Numbered from the stretch's first letter, positions 1 through 6,238 are shown. The stretch is DNA of 7,333 nucleotides from Comamonas sp. lk (GCA_945875225.1 CAMCJY010000091.1:1-7333), one strand, 5' to 3'. A program made the numbers and translations. The notes: a model not told the origin generated them from the sequence alone.

Positions 1-24
1 GCTTTCAGACCGGATACCATAACC

Positions 25-55
25 AAAAAAAGGCCGACGAATACGTCGGCCTTTT
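25..55 (-). terminator. Rho-independent terminator of the phaCAB operon
   Basis: An 8-bp perfect GC-rich stem (32-39 pairs with 44-51) closes on a 4-base AATA loop. On the minus strand the stem is followed by seven T (complement of the A run 25-31). A/T pairs can lengthen the stem by four. It begins 29 bases past the phaB stop codon, the expected place for an operon-end terminator. On the plus strand the stem is followed by TTTT, so it may also work in reverse on transcripts entering from the left, but the minus orientation is stronger. Confidence 0.88.
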
Positions 56-83
56 AATTTGGGCTTGTGCAACCCGCAGCGCA

Positions 84-821
84 TCAACCCATGTGCAATC
101 CGCCGTTGACCGAGAAGTCCGCGCCGGTGGCGTAGCCGCCTTCATCGGAGGCCAACCAGGCGATGATGGAGGCGATCTCGCTAGGCTCGCCCAGGCGTTT
201 GACCGGCACGGTGGCGACGATCTTTGCCAGCACGTCTTCGCGGATGGCTTTGACCATGTCGGTACCGATGTAGCCAGGGCTCACGGTGTTCACGGTTACG
301 CCTTTGGTGGCCAGCTCCTGGGCCAGGGCCATAGAGAAACCATGCATCCCGGCTTTGGCAGCCGAATAATTGGTTTGACCCGCCTGGCCTTTTGCGCCAT
401 TGACCGACGAGATATTGATGATGCGGCCCCAACCTTTTTCCACCATGTCGGCGACCACTTGCTTGGTCACGTTGAACATAGAGTTCAGATTGGTCTCGAT
501 CACCATGTCCCAGTCCTCACGGCTCATTTTCAGGAACATGCGGTCGCGCGTAATACCGGCGTTGTTCACCAACACATCGATCACGCCATGCTCGGCCTTG
601 GACTTGGTAAAGGCTTCCACGGTGGAGTCCCAATCGCCGACATTGCCCGCCGATGCGTAAAAGGTGTAGCCCAATGCAGCCTGCTCGCCAACCCACTTGA
701 CGTGGTCACGGGTGGGGCCACAACCTGCGATGACTTTAAAACCTTCTTTGTGCAAGCGCTGGCAAATGGCGGTACCGATACCACCCATACCACCGGTAAC
801 GTAAGCAACTTTCTGATTCAT
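84..821 (-). CDS. phaB: Acetoacetyl-CoA reductase PhaB
   Basis: A 245-residue short-chain dehydrogenase that reduces acetoacetyl-CoA to (R)-3-hydroxybutyryl-CoA, the monomer for PHB synthesis, in the cytoplasm. Visible motifs are the nucleotide-binding TGGMGGIG at residues 9-16, NNAG at 86-89, catalytic Ser139, Tyr152 and Lys156 (YSAAK), the SPGYIGTDM segment at 181-189 and the PhaB-typical end NGGLHMG. Length and sequence track the C. necator enzyme (246 aa) closely. The frame stays open 30 codons further upstream, but the ATG at 821 is chosen because an AAGGAG ribosome site (828-833) lies 6 bases before it and MNQKVAYVTGG matches the family N-terminus. It is the last gene of the operon, 44 bases after phaA. 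The segment after beta-strand 2 (residues 35-43), which reads the NADP phosphate, appears one residue shorter than in C. necator as recalled. FabG is the main alternative, but the operon and the sequence favour PhaB. Confidence 0.96.
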   Translation of the reverse strand: MNQKVAYVTGGMGGIGTAICQRLHKEGFKVIAGCGPTRDHVKWVGEQAALGYTFYASAGNVGDWDSTVEAFTKSKAEHGVIDVLVNNAGITRDRMFLKMSREDWDMVIETNLNSMFNVTKQVVADMVEKGWGRIINISSVNGAKGQAGQTNYSAAKAGMHGFSMALAQELATKGVTVNTVSPGYIGTDMVKAIREDVLAKIVATVPVKRLGEPSEIASIIAWLASDEGGYATGADFSVNGGLHMG

Positions 822-865
822 GTCTGTCTCCTTTTTTTTGATAAAAACTAACGCAACTTTTCTAA

Positions 866-2044
866 TTAACGCTCGATGGTGAGTGCAACCCCCATGCCAC
901 CGCCAATACACAGGCTAGCGATACCTTTTTTGGCGCCACGGCGGCCCATTTCATGCAGCAATGTCACCAAGATGCGGCAGCCGGACGCACCAATCGGGTG
1001 ACCGATGGCAATCGCGCCGCCGTTGACATTGACCTTGGAGGTATCCCAGCTCATTTGCTGATTGACGGCACAGGCCTGGGCGGCAAAGGCTTCGTTGATT
1101 TCCAGCAAGTCCAGGTCTTGCGCCTTCCAGCCGGCGCGGACCAGGGCTTTTTGCGAAGCGGGTACCGGGCCCATACCCATCATGGCCGGGTCCAGGCCGC
1201 TGGTGGCGAAGCTGGCGATGCGGCCCAAGGGGGTCAGCCCTAGGGCGGCGGCTTTTTGCGCCGTCATCACCATCACGGCAGCGGCGCCGTCGTTGATGCC
1301 CGAGGCATTGCCGGCGGTGACGCCACCGGCCTTGTCAAACGCGGGGCGCAGACCGGCCAGGGCTTCGGCGTTGGACTTGCGGTTGATAAATTCATCGGCC
1401 GCAAAAACGATCGGGTCGCCTTTTTTCTGGGCGATGCTAAAGGGCACGATTTCATCAACAAACTTGCCGGCGTCTTGCGCGGCAGCGGCCTTTTGCTGGC
1501 TGGCCAGGGCCAGCGCGTCTTGCATATCGCGGGTGATGCCGTGGGCCTTGGCCACGTTCTCGGCGGTGATGCCCATGTGGTACTGGTTGTACACATCCCA
1601 CAGGCCATCGACAATCATCGAGTCCACCATATTCCAGTTGCCCATGCGCTGGCCGTCGCGGCTACCCATCAGCACATGGGGCGAGGCGCTCATGTTTTCC
1701 TGACCGCCGGCGATCACGATCTCGCTGTCGCCCCAGGCCACGGCTTGCGCGGCCAGCATCACCGCTTTGAGGCCGGAGCCGCACACGGCATTAATGGTCA
1801 GCGCAGGGGTTTCTTTGGCCAGACCGCTTTTCATCAGCGACTGGCGCGCGGGGTTTTGGCCGGATCCCGCAGCCAGTACCTGGCCCATGATGACTTCACC
1901 CACTTGGTCAGCTGCCAAGCCAGTGCGCTCCAGCAGGTTGCGAATGACCGCGGCGCCCAATTCAGGTGCTGCAACTTTGGACAGGCTGCCGCCAAATTTA
2001 CCCACGGCGGTGCGGGTGGCTGCGACGATGACGATGTCTTGCAT
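866..2044 (-). CDS. phaA: Acetyl-CoA C-acetyltransferase (beta-ketothiolase) PhaA
   Basis: A 392-residue biosynthetic thiolase that condenses two acetyl-CoA into acetoacetyl-CoA, the first step of PHB synthesis, in the cytoplasm. The acyl-accepting Cys88 lies in NAVCGSG. NEAFAAQ starts at 317, GHPIGASG at 348-355 holds His349, and the second catalytic cysteine, Cys379, lies in CIGGG. This numbering equals that recalled for C. necator PhaA (Cys88, His349, Cys379). The GLWDVYNQYHMG segment (147-158) and a 392-aa length are also typical. The ATG at 2044 is preceded by CGGAG (2054-2058) with 9 bases between. It is the middle gene of phaCAB, 69 bases after phaC and 44 before phaB, so it is probably transcribed from upstream of phaC. 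A paralogous degradative thiolase is unlikely given the context. Confidence 0.96.
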   Translation of the reverse strand: MQDIVIVAATRTAVGKFGGSLSKVAAPELGAAVIRNLLERTGLAADQVGEVIMGQVLAAGSGQNPARQSLMKSGLAKETPALTINAVCGSGLKAVMLAAQAVAWGDSEIVIAGGQENMSASPHVLMGSRDGQRMGNWNMVDSMIVDGLWDVYNQYHMGITAENVAKAHGITRDMQDALALASQQKAAAAQDAGKFVDEIVPFSIAQKKGDPIVFAADEFINRKSNAEALAGLRPAFDKAGGVTAGNASGINDGAAAVMVMTAQKAAALGLTPLGRIASFATSGLDPAMMGMGPVPASQKALVRAGWKAQDLDLLEINEAFAAQACAVNQQMSWDTSKVNVNGGAIAIGHPIGASGCRILVTLLHEMGRRGAKKGIASLCIGGGMGVALTIER

Positions 2045-2113
2045 TATTTATGTCTCCGAAAAGTTAAGGGTAAACCGACTCAATGAATAGTGTGTGAAAA
2101 GCTGTGGCCCTGC

Positions 2114-3850
2114 TCAAGCCTTGGCCAATACATAGGTGCCGGGCGCGGCAAAGCTGGCCTTGTATTTGGCCCGGCCATAGGCCTTGGGCGCGGCTACTTG
2201 CTTGCCTGCGTGGGACTTGAGCCATTGGGCCCAATCGGTCCACCAGCTGCCAGGGTGCTCTACCGCAGCTTGCATCCACTGGGCATGGCTGGCAGGCAGT
2301 TTGCCGTCGGCACGGATCCAGTGGCTGCGCTTGTTTTTAGCCGGCGGGTTGATCACGCCAGCGATGTGGCCGGAGGCGCCCATCACAAAGCGCTTTTCGC
2401 CGGGCAGTGCTTGCGTGGAAGCGTAAGCACCGCCGATAGGCACGATATGGTCTTCGCGCGAACCGTATATATAGAAAGGTGTATCCAGCACACCAAAGTC
2501 GATCTGCTCGCCACAAACCGTGGCCGCACCGGGCTGCACCAATTTGTTTTCTAGATAAGTGTTGCGCAGATACCAGGCGTAATAGGGGCCAGGCAAATTG
2601 GTGGCGTCCGAGTTCCAGTACAAAAGGTCAAATGGCGGAGGCGTTTCGCCTTTGAGGTAGTTGCCCACCACGTAATTCCAAACCAGATCGTTGGGGCGCA
2701 AAAAGCTGAAGGTGGAGGCCAGATCCTGGCCCTTCATCAAACCGCCATCGCCCAATTCCTGCTCGCGAAATTTAACGAAGGACTCGTCAATGAATACATC
2801 CAAAATTCCGCTGTCAGTGAAGTCCAGCAGCGTGGTCAGCAGCGTGGTGCTGGCCACTGGATGCTCGCCGCGCGCCGCCAGCACTGCCAGCGCCGTGGTC
2901 AGCATCGTGCCGCCTACGCAAAAGCCCAGGGCGTTGATGCTGTGGTCGGTGTCGCGCTTGCCAACAATATCTTGCGTCACGCCAATTGCTTGGATCACCG
3001 CCTCTTCAATGTAGTCGTCCCAGGTCTTGTGTGCCAAAGTCGCGTCCGGGTTGCGCCAGCTCACCACAAAGGTACGGTGACCTTGGGCTACTGCGTAACG
3101 CACCACCGAGTTGTCGGGCTGCAAGTCTAGGATGTAGTATTTGTTGATGCAGGGCGGCACCATGAGGAAAGGCTTTTCAAATACCTTGGCCGTCAGTGGC
3201 TTGTATTCAATGAGCTGAAAGAGTTCGTTTTCAAAAACTACGGCGCCCTCGGTGGTGGCGACGTTTTGACCGACAGTAAACACGCTCTCATCGGTCATGG
3301 ACACATGGCCCTGGCGCATATCGTGCAGCAGGTTTTGCATGCCTTTGGCAATGCTCTCGCCCTTGGTTTCCAGGGCTTTTTGCTGGGCTTCGGCGTTGAA
3401 AGCCAAAAAATTGCTCGGGGCTGCGGCCGCCACACCCTGCTCTACGGCAAAGCGCAGGCGGTTGCGGGTTTTTTCATCGGCATCGACCGCTTCGGTCAGC
3501 GCCATCAAGGTGCGGCTGTTAAGCAGATAGACCGCTGCGCTCAAAGCAGCAACCGGGTTCTGTTGCCAGGCCGGGTTGGCAAAGCGCTTGTCCTGCATGG
3601 GCAGTGCGCCTTCACCCATCAACTGGGTCATCAAGGCCTGCGCGTCCTGCAGGTACTGTTCTTGTACCGCCTGCAGTTTGTCTGCAGAAAACTCGATAAC
3701 CGGGGGCGCCGAGGGCTGCGCTATGGCCGACATGGCCGCACCGAGGTCCAGGTTTTGGAAATTGGCCAGGGCTTTGGTCCAGGATTGGCTTACAGTCTCC
3801 TGAAATTGGGCGGCCGTTTTTGACCAGATATCAAACTGCGGGTTGTCCAC
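2114..3850 (-). CDS. phaC: Class I poly-(R)-3-hydroxyalkanoate synthase PhaC
   Basis: A 578-residue PHA synthase that joins (R)-3-hydroxybutyryl-CoA units into polyester on the surface of intracellular granules, releasing CoA. The N-terminal part (about 1-190) is the variable helical domain and the rest is the alpha/beta-hydrolase catalytic domain. The modified lipase box GFCVGG is at 309-314 with nucleophile Cys311. The other triad members are Asp467 (YGSREDHIVP) and His495 (GASGHIAG). The recalled C. necator equivalents are Cys319, Asp480 and His508 in a 589-aa protein. WNSD (412-415) and PGSWW (533-537) are also typical. The start is GTG at 3850: a TAA stop lies in frame five codons upstream, the next in-frame ATG is codon 40, and AAGAGG (3858-3863) sits 7 bases ahead. 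First gene of phaCAB. There is no PhaE or PhaR subunit gene beside it, consistent with class I. Confidence 0.97.
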   Translation of the reverse strand: MDNPQFDIWSKTAAQFQETVSQSWTKALANFQNLDLGAAMSAIAQPSAPPVIEFSADKLQAVQEQYLQDAQALMTQLMGEGALPMQDKRFANPAWQQNPVAALSAAVYLLNSRTLMALTEAVDADEKTRNRLRFAVEQGVAAAAPSNFLAFNAEAQQKALETKGESIAKGMQNLLHDMRQGHVSMTDESVFTVGQNVATTEGAVVFENELFQLIEYKPLTAKVFEKPFLMVPPCINKYYILDLQPDNSVVRYAVAQGHRTFVVSWRNPDATLAHKTWDDYIEEAVIQAIGVTQDIVGKRDTDHSINALGFCVGGTMLTTALAVLAARGEHPVASTTLLTTLLDFTDSGILDVFIDESFVKFREQELGDGGLMKGQDLASTFSFLRPNDLVWNYVVGNYLKGETPPPFDLLYWNSDATNLPGPYYAWYLRNTYLENKLVQPGAATVCGEQIDFGVLDTPFYIYGSREDHIVPIGGAYASTQALPGEKRFVMGASGHIAGVINPPAKNKRSHWIRADGKLPASHAQWMQAAVEHPGSWWTDWAQWLKSHAGKQVAAPKAYGRAKYKASFAAPGTYVLAKA

Positions 3851-3857
3851 GGTGTGT

Positions 3858-3863
3858 CCTCTT
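3858..3863 (-). promoter_or_regulatory. Ribosome binding site that fixes the GTG start of phaC
   Basis: AAGAGG on the minus strand ends 7 bases before GTG at 3850. With the in-frame TAA a few codons upstream, this leaves GTG as the only sensible start of PhaC. Confidence 0.75.
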
Positions 3864-3902
3864 TAGCCGCAGACGGGTACTGCGTATAGGTGTTTGCGTT
3901 AG

Positions 3903-3908
3903 ATTATC
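3903..3908 (-). promoter_or_regulatory. Possible -10 element of the phaCAB promoter
   Basis: GATAAT on the minus strand matches the sigma-70 consensus TATAAT at 5 of 6 bases and lies 52 bases before the phaC start. At 17-bp spacing the -35 position reads AGCCTG, a poor match. TTGTCA (3931-3936) is a better hexamer but is 22 bp away, too far. A short 5-bp inverted repeat, CTGGC/GCCAG (3915-3928), occupies the spacer. If real, the promoter is probably weak or activator-dependent. Confidence 0.3.
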
Positions 3909-3940
3909 TGGGGGCTGGCCTTCGCCAGGCTGACAATCTT

Positions 3941-3955
3941 TGCTGCGGTGCAGCA
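3941..3955. promoter_or_regulatory. Palindrome matching the PhaR operator pattern CTGC-N3-GCAG
   Basis: A perfect inverted repeat with 6-base arms, TGCTGC and GCAGCA, separated by GGT. It contains CTGC-N3-GCAG, the TGC-rich target described for the PHA-responsive repressor PhaR of Paracoccus denitrificans. It lies 90 bases upstream of phaC and 15 bases before the divergent membrane protein gene, so one bound dimer could affect both. The match is seen in the sequence; the assignment to PhaR is inferred. A short RNA hairpin is an alternative, but the 3-base loop and modest stem make it a poor terminator. Confidence 0.45.
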
Positions 3956-3970
3956 TTTTAAACCGAAAAT

Positions 3971-4291
3971 ATGTATATCGTTCCTATCGCTTGGTTGTAT
4001 GTGACTTTCATGATGGCCGTGGCCGAGGCCACCAGCACCCAGGGCACGGTGCTGGGAGCTGGTATTACCTTTGTGTTTTACGGCCTGATGCCGATTGCTT
4101 TGATACTGTATTTCATGGGCAGTCCGGCGCGGCGGCGCCAGCGTTTGGCGCGCGAGGCCCAAGAGGCACAGGACTATTTGGCAGCTCAGGCCGCGCAAAC
4201 TGCGGACCAGCAAAGCGGTGTCTCAGAGCAGGCAAATACTGGCGACCTGGCGCCCGGTGACCTTGTCGCGCCGGTACGAAAAGAATCTTGA
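3971..4291 (+). CDS. Small two-helix membrane protein, function unknown
   Basis: A 106-residue protein I cannot assign to a named family, though small membrane proteins of this look occur in Burkholderiales. Residues about 2-19 and 28-50 are hydrophobic enough to cross the inner membrane, with a short polar loop (EATSTQG, 19-25) between. The RRRQR cluster (54-58) just after helix 2 predicts a cytoplasmic C-terminus by the positive-inside rule. The tail (59-106) is rich in Ala, Gln and Glu and looks flexible or partly coiled. No signal cleavage site or catalytic motif is seen. ATG 3971 is the first possible start, because TAA at 3959-3961 is in frame. No Shine-Dalgarno sequence is visible before it (ACCGAAAAT), so translation may be leaderless or weak. 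The gene is divergent from phaC and its last 22 codons plus stop overlap pgeF on the other strand. A role linked to PHA is only a guess from position. Confidence 0.72.
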   Translation: MYIVPIAWLYVTFMMAVAEATSTQGTVLGAGITFVFYGLMPIALILYFMGSPARRRQRLAREAQEAQDYLAAQAAQTADQQSGVSEQANTGDLAPGDLVAPVRKES

Positions 4292-5107
4292 GGGATTGCC
4301 CACGGTGCACCAGTTGGGGCTGCCGTCATTGCCAAACACGGCAGATACGCCGCTAGCGGCCAAGCGCTGACGCGCCAGCAAGGACAAATCAGCCAAAAAT
4401 TTTCCGCCCGCTAAGGGCACAAATGCCTGTGCCGCCAAAGGCGAAAACCCCATAAACGCCGCCCGCACCTCGGGCCCCACCTCAAAAGCCTGCGGGCCAA
4501 TGCACGGCCCCAGCCAAGCCAGCCACTTCCTTGCTGGCCTACCCGCCGCGGCCTGAGAGGCAAAAAAGGCTTCAACTACGCCAAGCATTGCCGGACTTTT
4601 CTCCGCTGACGATGGGGCCAGGCCGTCCAAAGTTTGTGCGCCTAAGCTTGCTCCTATCGCAGCATCAGCCAATCCGGCCAGCCCGCGCCAGCCCGCATGC
4701 AAAGCGCCTACTTGGGTCGCTTGCCCACCGGCCACATGGCAGAGCAAGATCGGCAGGCAATCGGCAATGCCCACGGTGCAGGCCAGTGCGCGCTGGCCGG
4801 TGTAGCTGCCGTCGGCTTGCTGGTAGTCGGGGGTTTGCGCTTCCAAGGGCAACAGGCGCGTGCCGTGTACCTGCTTTAGCAAGACGGGCCGCGCGCCCAG
4901 GGCCTGCGCCAGCCGCTGCACATTGGCAGCTAGCGCCTGCGCCGCATCACCCACATAGGCACCCAGGTTCATGCTGTCATAAGGAGGCAGCGACACGCCC
5001 CCGGCGCGCGTGGTGCACAGCGCGCATACCGAAGGCGGCGTCGGCCAGTCGGGCAGCAGCCAGTCTGGATGCGGCGCAAGGCGTGCGGCAGGCTCTGAAA
5101 TTTGCAT
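4223..5107 (-). CDS. pgeF: Peptidoglycan editing factor PgeF (YfiH / polyphenol oxidase / LACC1 family)
   Basis: A 294-residue cytoplasmic protein of the Cu-oxidase_4 family. E. coli YfiH (PgeF) is reported to prevent misincorporation of L-serine into muropeptide precursors, and related proteins have purine nucleoside phosphorylase or adenosine deaminase activity, so the exact reaction here is uncertain. The metal ligands are His81 (QVHG), Cys117 (ADCLP) and His137 (HAGWRG). STR-like CTTRAGGVS (31-39), LGPCIGPQAFEVG (199-211) and FFSYRRDKVTGR (275-286) are also typical. About 30 extra residues between HAGWRG and LGPCIGP make it longer than E. coli YfiH (243 aa). ATG 5107 gives a family-like N-terminus (DWLLPDWP at 15-22) but has no strong ribosome site. 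An in-frame ATG at 5143 would add 12 residues. The frame continues to 5476, but that would run through the neighbouring gene. It is divergent from the ABM gene and its 3' end overlaps the small membrane gene by 69 bases. Confidence 0.9.
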   Translation of the reverse strand: MQISEPAARLAPHPDWLLPDWPTPPSVCALCTTRAGGVSLPPYDSMNLGAYVGDAAQALAANVQRLAQALGARPVLLKQVHGTRLLPLEAQTPDYQQADGSYTGQRALACTVGIADCLPILLCHVAGGQATQVGALHAGWRGLAGLADAAIGASLGAQTLDGLAPSSAEKSPAMLGVVEAFFASQAAAGRPARKWLAWLGPCIGPQAFEVGPEVRAAFMGFSPLAAQAFVPLAGGKFLADLSLLARQRLAASGVSAVFGNDGSPNWCTVGNPSRFFSYRRDKVTGRQVASICLL

Positions 5108-5200
5108 AGCCCGAGCATAAACCGGCGCCTGCCCCGCTAACATTGGCCTGCCGGACCATGACCTATGGCGCCCAACCCACACAACGCACTGAAGTAGCCC

Positions 5201-5503
5201 ATGATTCTTGAAATTGCCGACATCCGCATCCACCCTGGCCAAAACGCCGACTTCGAAGCCGCTATCGAGCGTGGCGCGGGCAGCGTCATCGCGCAGGCCA
5301 AAGGCTTTCACGGCTACAAGGTCAATCGCAGCATGGAAACGCCAGAGCGCTATGTGCTGCAAATTTTTTGGGCCACGCTGGAAGACCAGACCGTTGGCTT
5401 TCGCCAGTCGCCCGCATTTACCGAGTGGCGCGCTATCGTAGGCCCATTTTTCGCCGCAGCACCGCATGTGGAGCATTTCGAGCTCGTTGCCCAGTCTGAC
5501 TAA
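5201..5503 (+). CDS. Antibiotic biosynthesis monooxygenase (ABM) domain protein
   Basis: A 100-residue single-domain protein of the dimeric alpha/beta ABM fold (ferredoxin-like), a family that includes cofactor-free quinol monooxygenases such as YgiN and small stress-related proteins. The start IADIRIHPGQ (5-14), the central GFHGYKV (35-41), YVLQIFWATLED (51-62) and the end FRQSPAFTEWR (67-77) followed by VGPFF (80-84) and VEHFEL (90-95) fit this family. The substrate cannot be read from sequence. The ATG at 5201 gives the standard N-terminus, but the ribosome site is weak (GAAG at 5191-5194). The FAH-family gene starts 15 bases after its stop, so the two are probably co-transcribed. Position 63 is Gln (LEDQTVGFR), where I recall His in many relatives. 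Cytoplasmic, as no signal peptide is seen. Confidence 0.82.
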   Translation: MILEIADIRIHPGQNADFEAAIERGAGSVIAQAKGFHGYKVNRSMETPERYVLQIFWATLEDQTVGFRQSPAFTEWRAIVGPFFAAAPHVEHFELVAQSD

Positions 5504-5506
5504 ACC

Positions 5507-5511
5507 AGGAG
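5507..5511 (+). promoter_or_regulatory. Strong ribosome binding site of the FAH-family gene
   Basis: AGGAG lies 7 bases before ATG 5519, inside the 15-base gap after the ABM stop. This is the clearest Shine-Dalgarno in the plus-strand cluster. It fixes the start and suggests the FAH enzyme is translated well from a shared message. Confidence 0.8.
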
Positions 5512-5518
5512 CCGCATC

Positions 5519-6229
5519 ATGATTTACAGCTTCACGCCCCCCGCCGTCGTTGGCGTTGCGGTGGTGGACTCACCCGCACTGTTTCCGGTGCATCGGATTT
5601 ACTGCGTGGGCCGCAACTATGAAGAGCATGCTAAAGAAATGGGCGGCACGGGCCGCGAAGCACCCTTTTTCTTTATGAAACCGGCCGATGCGGTGCTCTA
5701 TTGCGCGCCGGACGCCAACGCGCAAATGCCCTACCCCACCCTCACTGCCAATCTGCACCACGAGATTGAGCTAGTGGTCGCTATCGGCCTGGGTGGCCAC
5801 CACATCAAAGCGGCAGACGCCCACCGCCATATTTTTGGTTACGCAGTGGGTCTGGACATGACGCGCCGCGACCTGCAAAACGAAATGAAAAAACAAAGCC
5901 GCCCCTGGTGTATCGGCAAAGGCTTTGACAACTCTGCGCCGATTGGCGCGATTACGCCAGCATCGCAGGTGCCAGGCATTGAACAAGCACGCATCGCCTT
6001 AGAAGTGAACGGCCTGACACGCCAAAGCAGCGTGATCAGCAAAATGATCTGGAATATTGCCGAGACGATTGAACAACTCTCCATCGGCTGGATTTTGCAG
6101 CCTGGCGACCTGATTTACAGCGGCACCCCCGAAGGCGTGGGCGCGGTGCAAGCCGGCGATGTACTGGTGGGCAGCGTCGATGGCTTGTCGGATTTGCGCA
6201 TGATCATGACCGCACCGGCGGCTATTTAA
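5519..6229 (+). CDS. Fumarylacetoacetate hydrolase family enzyme, fumarylpyruvate hydrolase-like
   Basis: A 236-residue cytoplasmic enzyme of the FAH fold that cleaves a carbon-carbon bond in beta-diketo acids using a divalent metal. Metal ligands are Glu82 and Glu84 (HHEIELVVAIG) and Asp113 (GLDMTRRDLQ). IYCVGRNYEEHAKEMG (27-42) and FFFMKPADAV (50-59) form the substrate region, and CIGKGFD (131-137) and YSGTPEGVG (200-208) complete the active site. Length and motifs fit the NagK/FAHD1/YcgM group: fumarylpyruvate hydrolase of the gentisate pathway, or an acylpyruvase/oxaloacetate decarboxylase. The neighbourhood holds no gentisate dioxygenase or maleylpyruvate isomerase, so the substrate stays open. 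ATG 5519 has AGGAG 7 bases upstream. It lies 15 bases after the ABM gene and 9 before the Nudix gene, an operon-like arrangement. Confidence 0.9.
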   Translation: MIYSFTPPAVVGVAVVDSPALFPVHRIYCVGRNYEEHAKEMGGTGREAPFFFMKPADAVLYCAPDANAQMPYPTLTANLHHEIELVVAIGLGGHHIKAADAHRHIFGYAVGLDMTRRDLQNEMKKQSRPWCIGKGFDNSAPIGAITPASQVPGIEQARIALEVNGLTRQSSVISKMIWNIAETIEQLSIGWILQPGDLIYSGTPEGVGAVQAGDVLVGSVDGLSDLRMIMTAPAAI

Positions 6230-6238
6230 GGTACCTGT

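Noticed and set aside
93..851. Long plus-strand open frame (252 codons) opposite phaB
   Set aside because: It mirrors phaB, its product is His/Gly/Asp-rich without any family motif, and no ribosome site is seen. It arises from the codon bias of the real gene.
1256..2086. Long plus-strand open frame (276 codons) opposite phaA
   Set aside because: Antisense shadow of a thiolase with all catalytic residues; the translated sequence is low-complexity His/Gly/Ala-rich.
3647..3676. Imperfect inverted repeat CTGCAGGTAC / GTACCGCCTGCAG inside phaC
   Set aside because: It encodes two Leu-Gln pairs in the PhaC N-terminal domain, so codon repetition explains it; the arms are also broken by two extra bases.
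3266..3823. Plus-strand open frame (185 codons) opposite phaC
   Set aside because: Antisense shadow of the N-terminal half of phaC with no recognisable motif.
3940..4260. Alternative plus-strand frame overlapping the small membrane protein gene
   Set aside because: Its translation lacks coherent membrane helices, while the frame from 3971 gives two clean helices and a positive-inside Arg cluster.
4531..5109. Plus-strand open frame (192 codons) opposite pgeF
   Set aside because: Arg/Ala/Pro-rich translation typical of an antisense frame in GC-rich DNA; pgeF on the other strand has clear metal ligands.
5108..5200. Promoters in the pgeF/ABM divergent gap
   Set aside because: Only weak hexamers such as TAACAT (5138-5143) are present with no paired -35 element, so I cannot support a promoter call on either strand.
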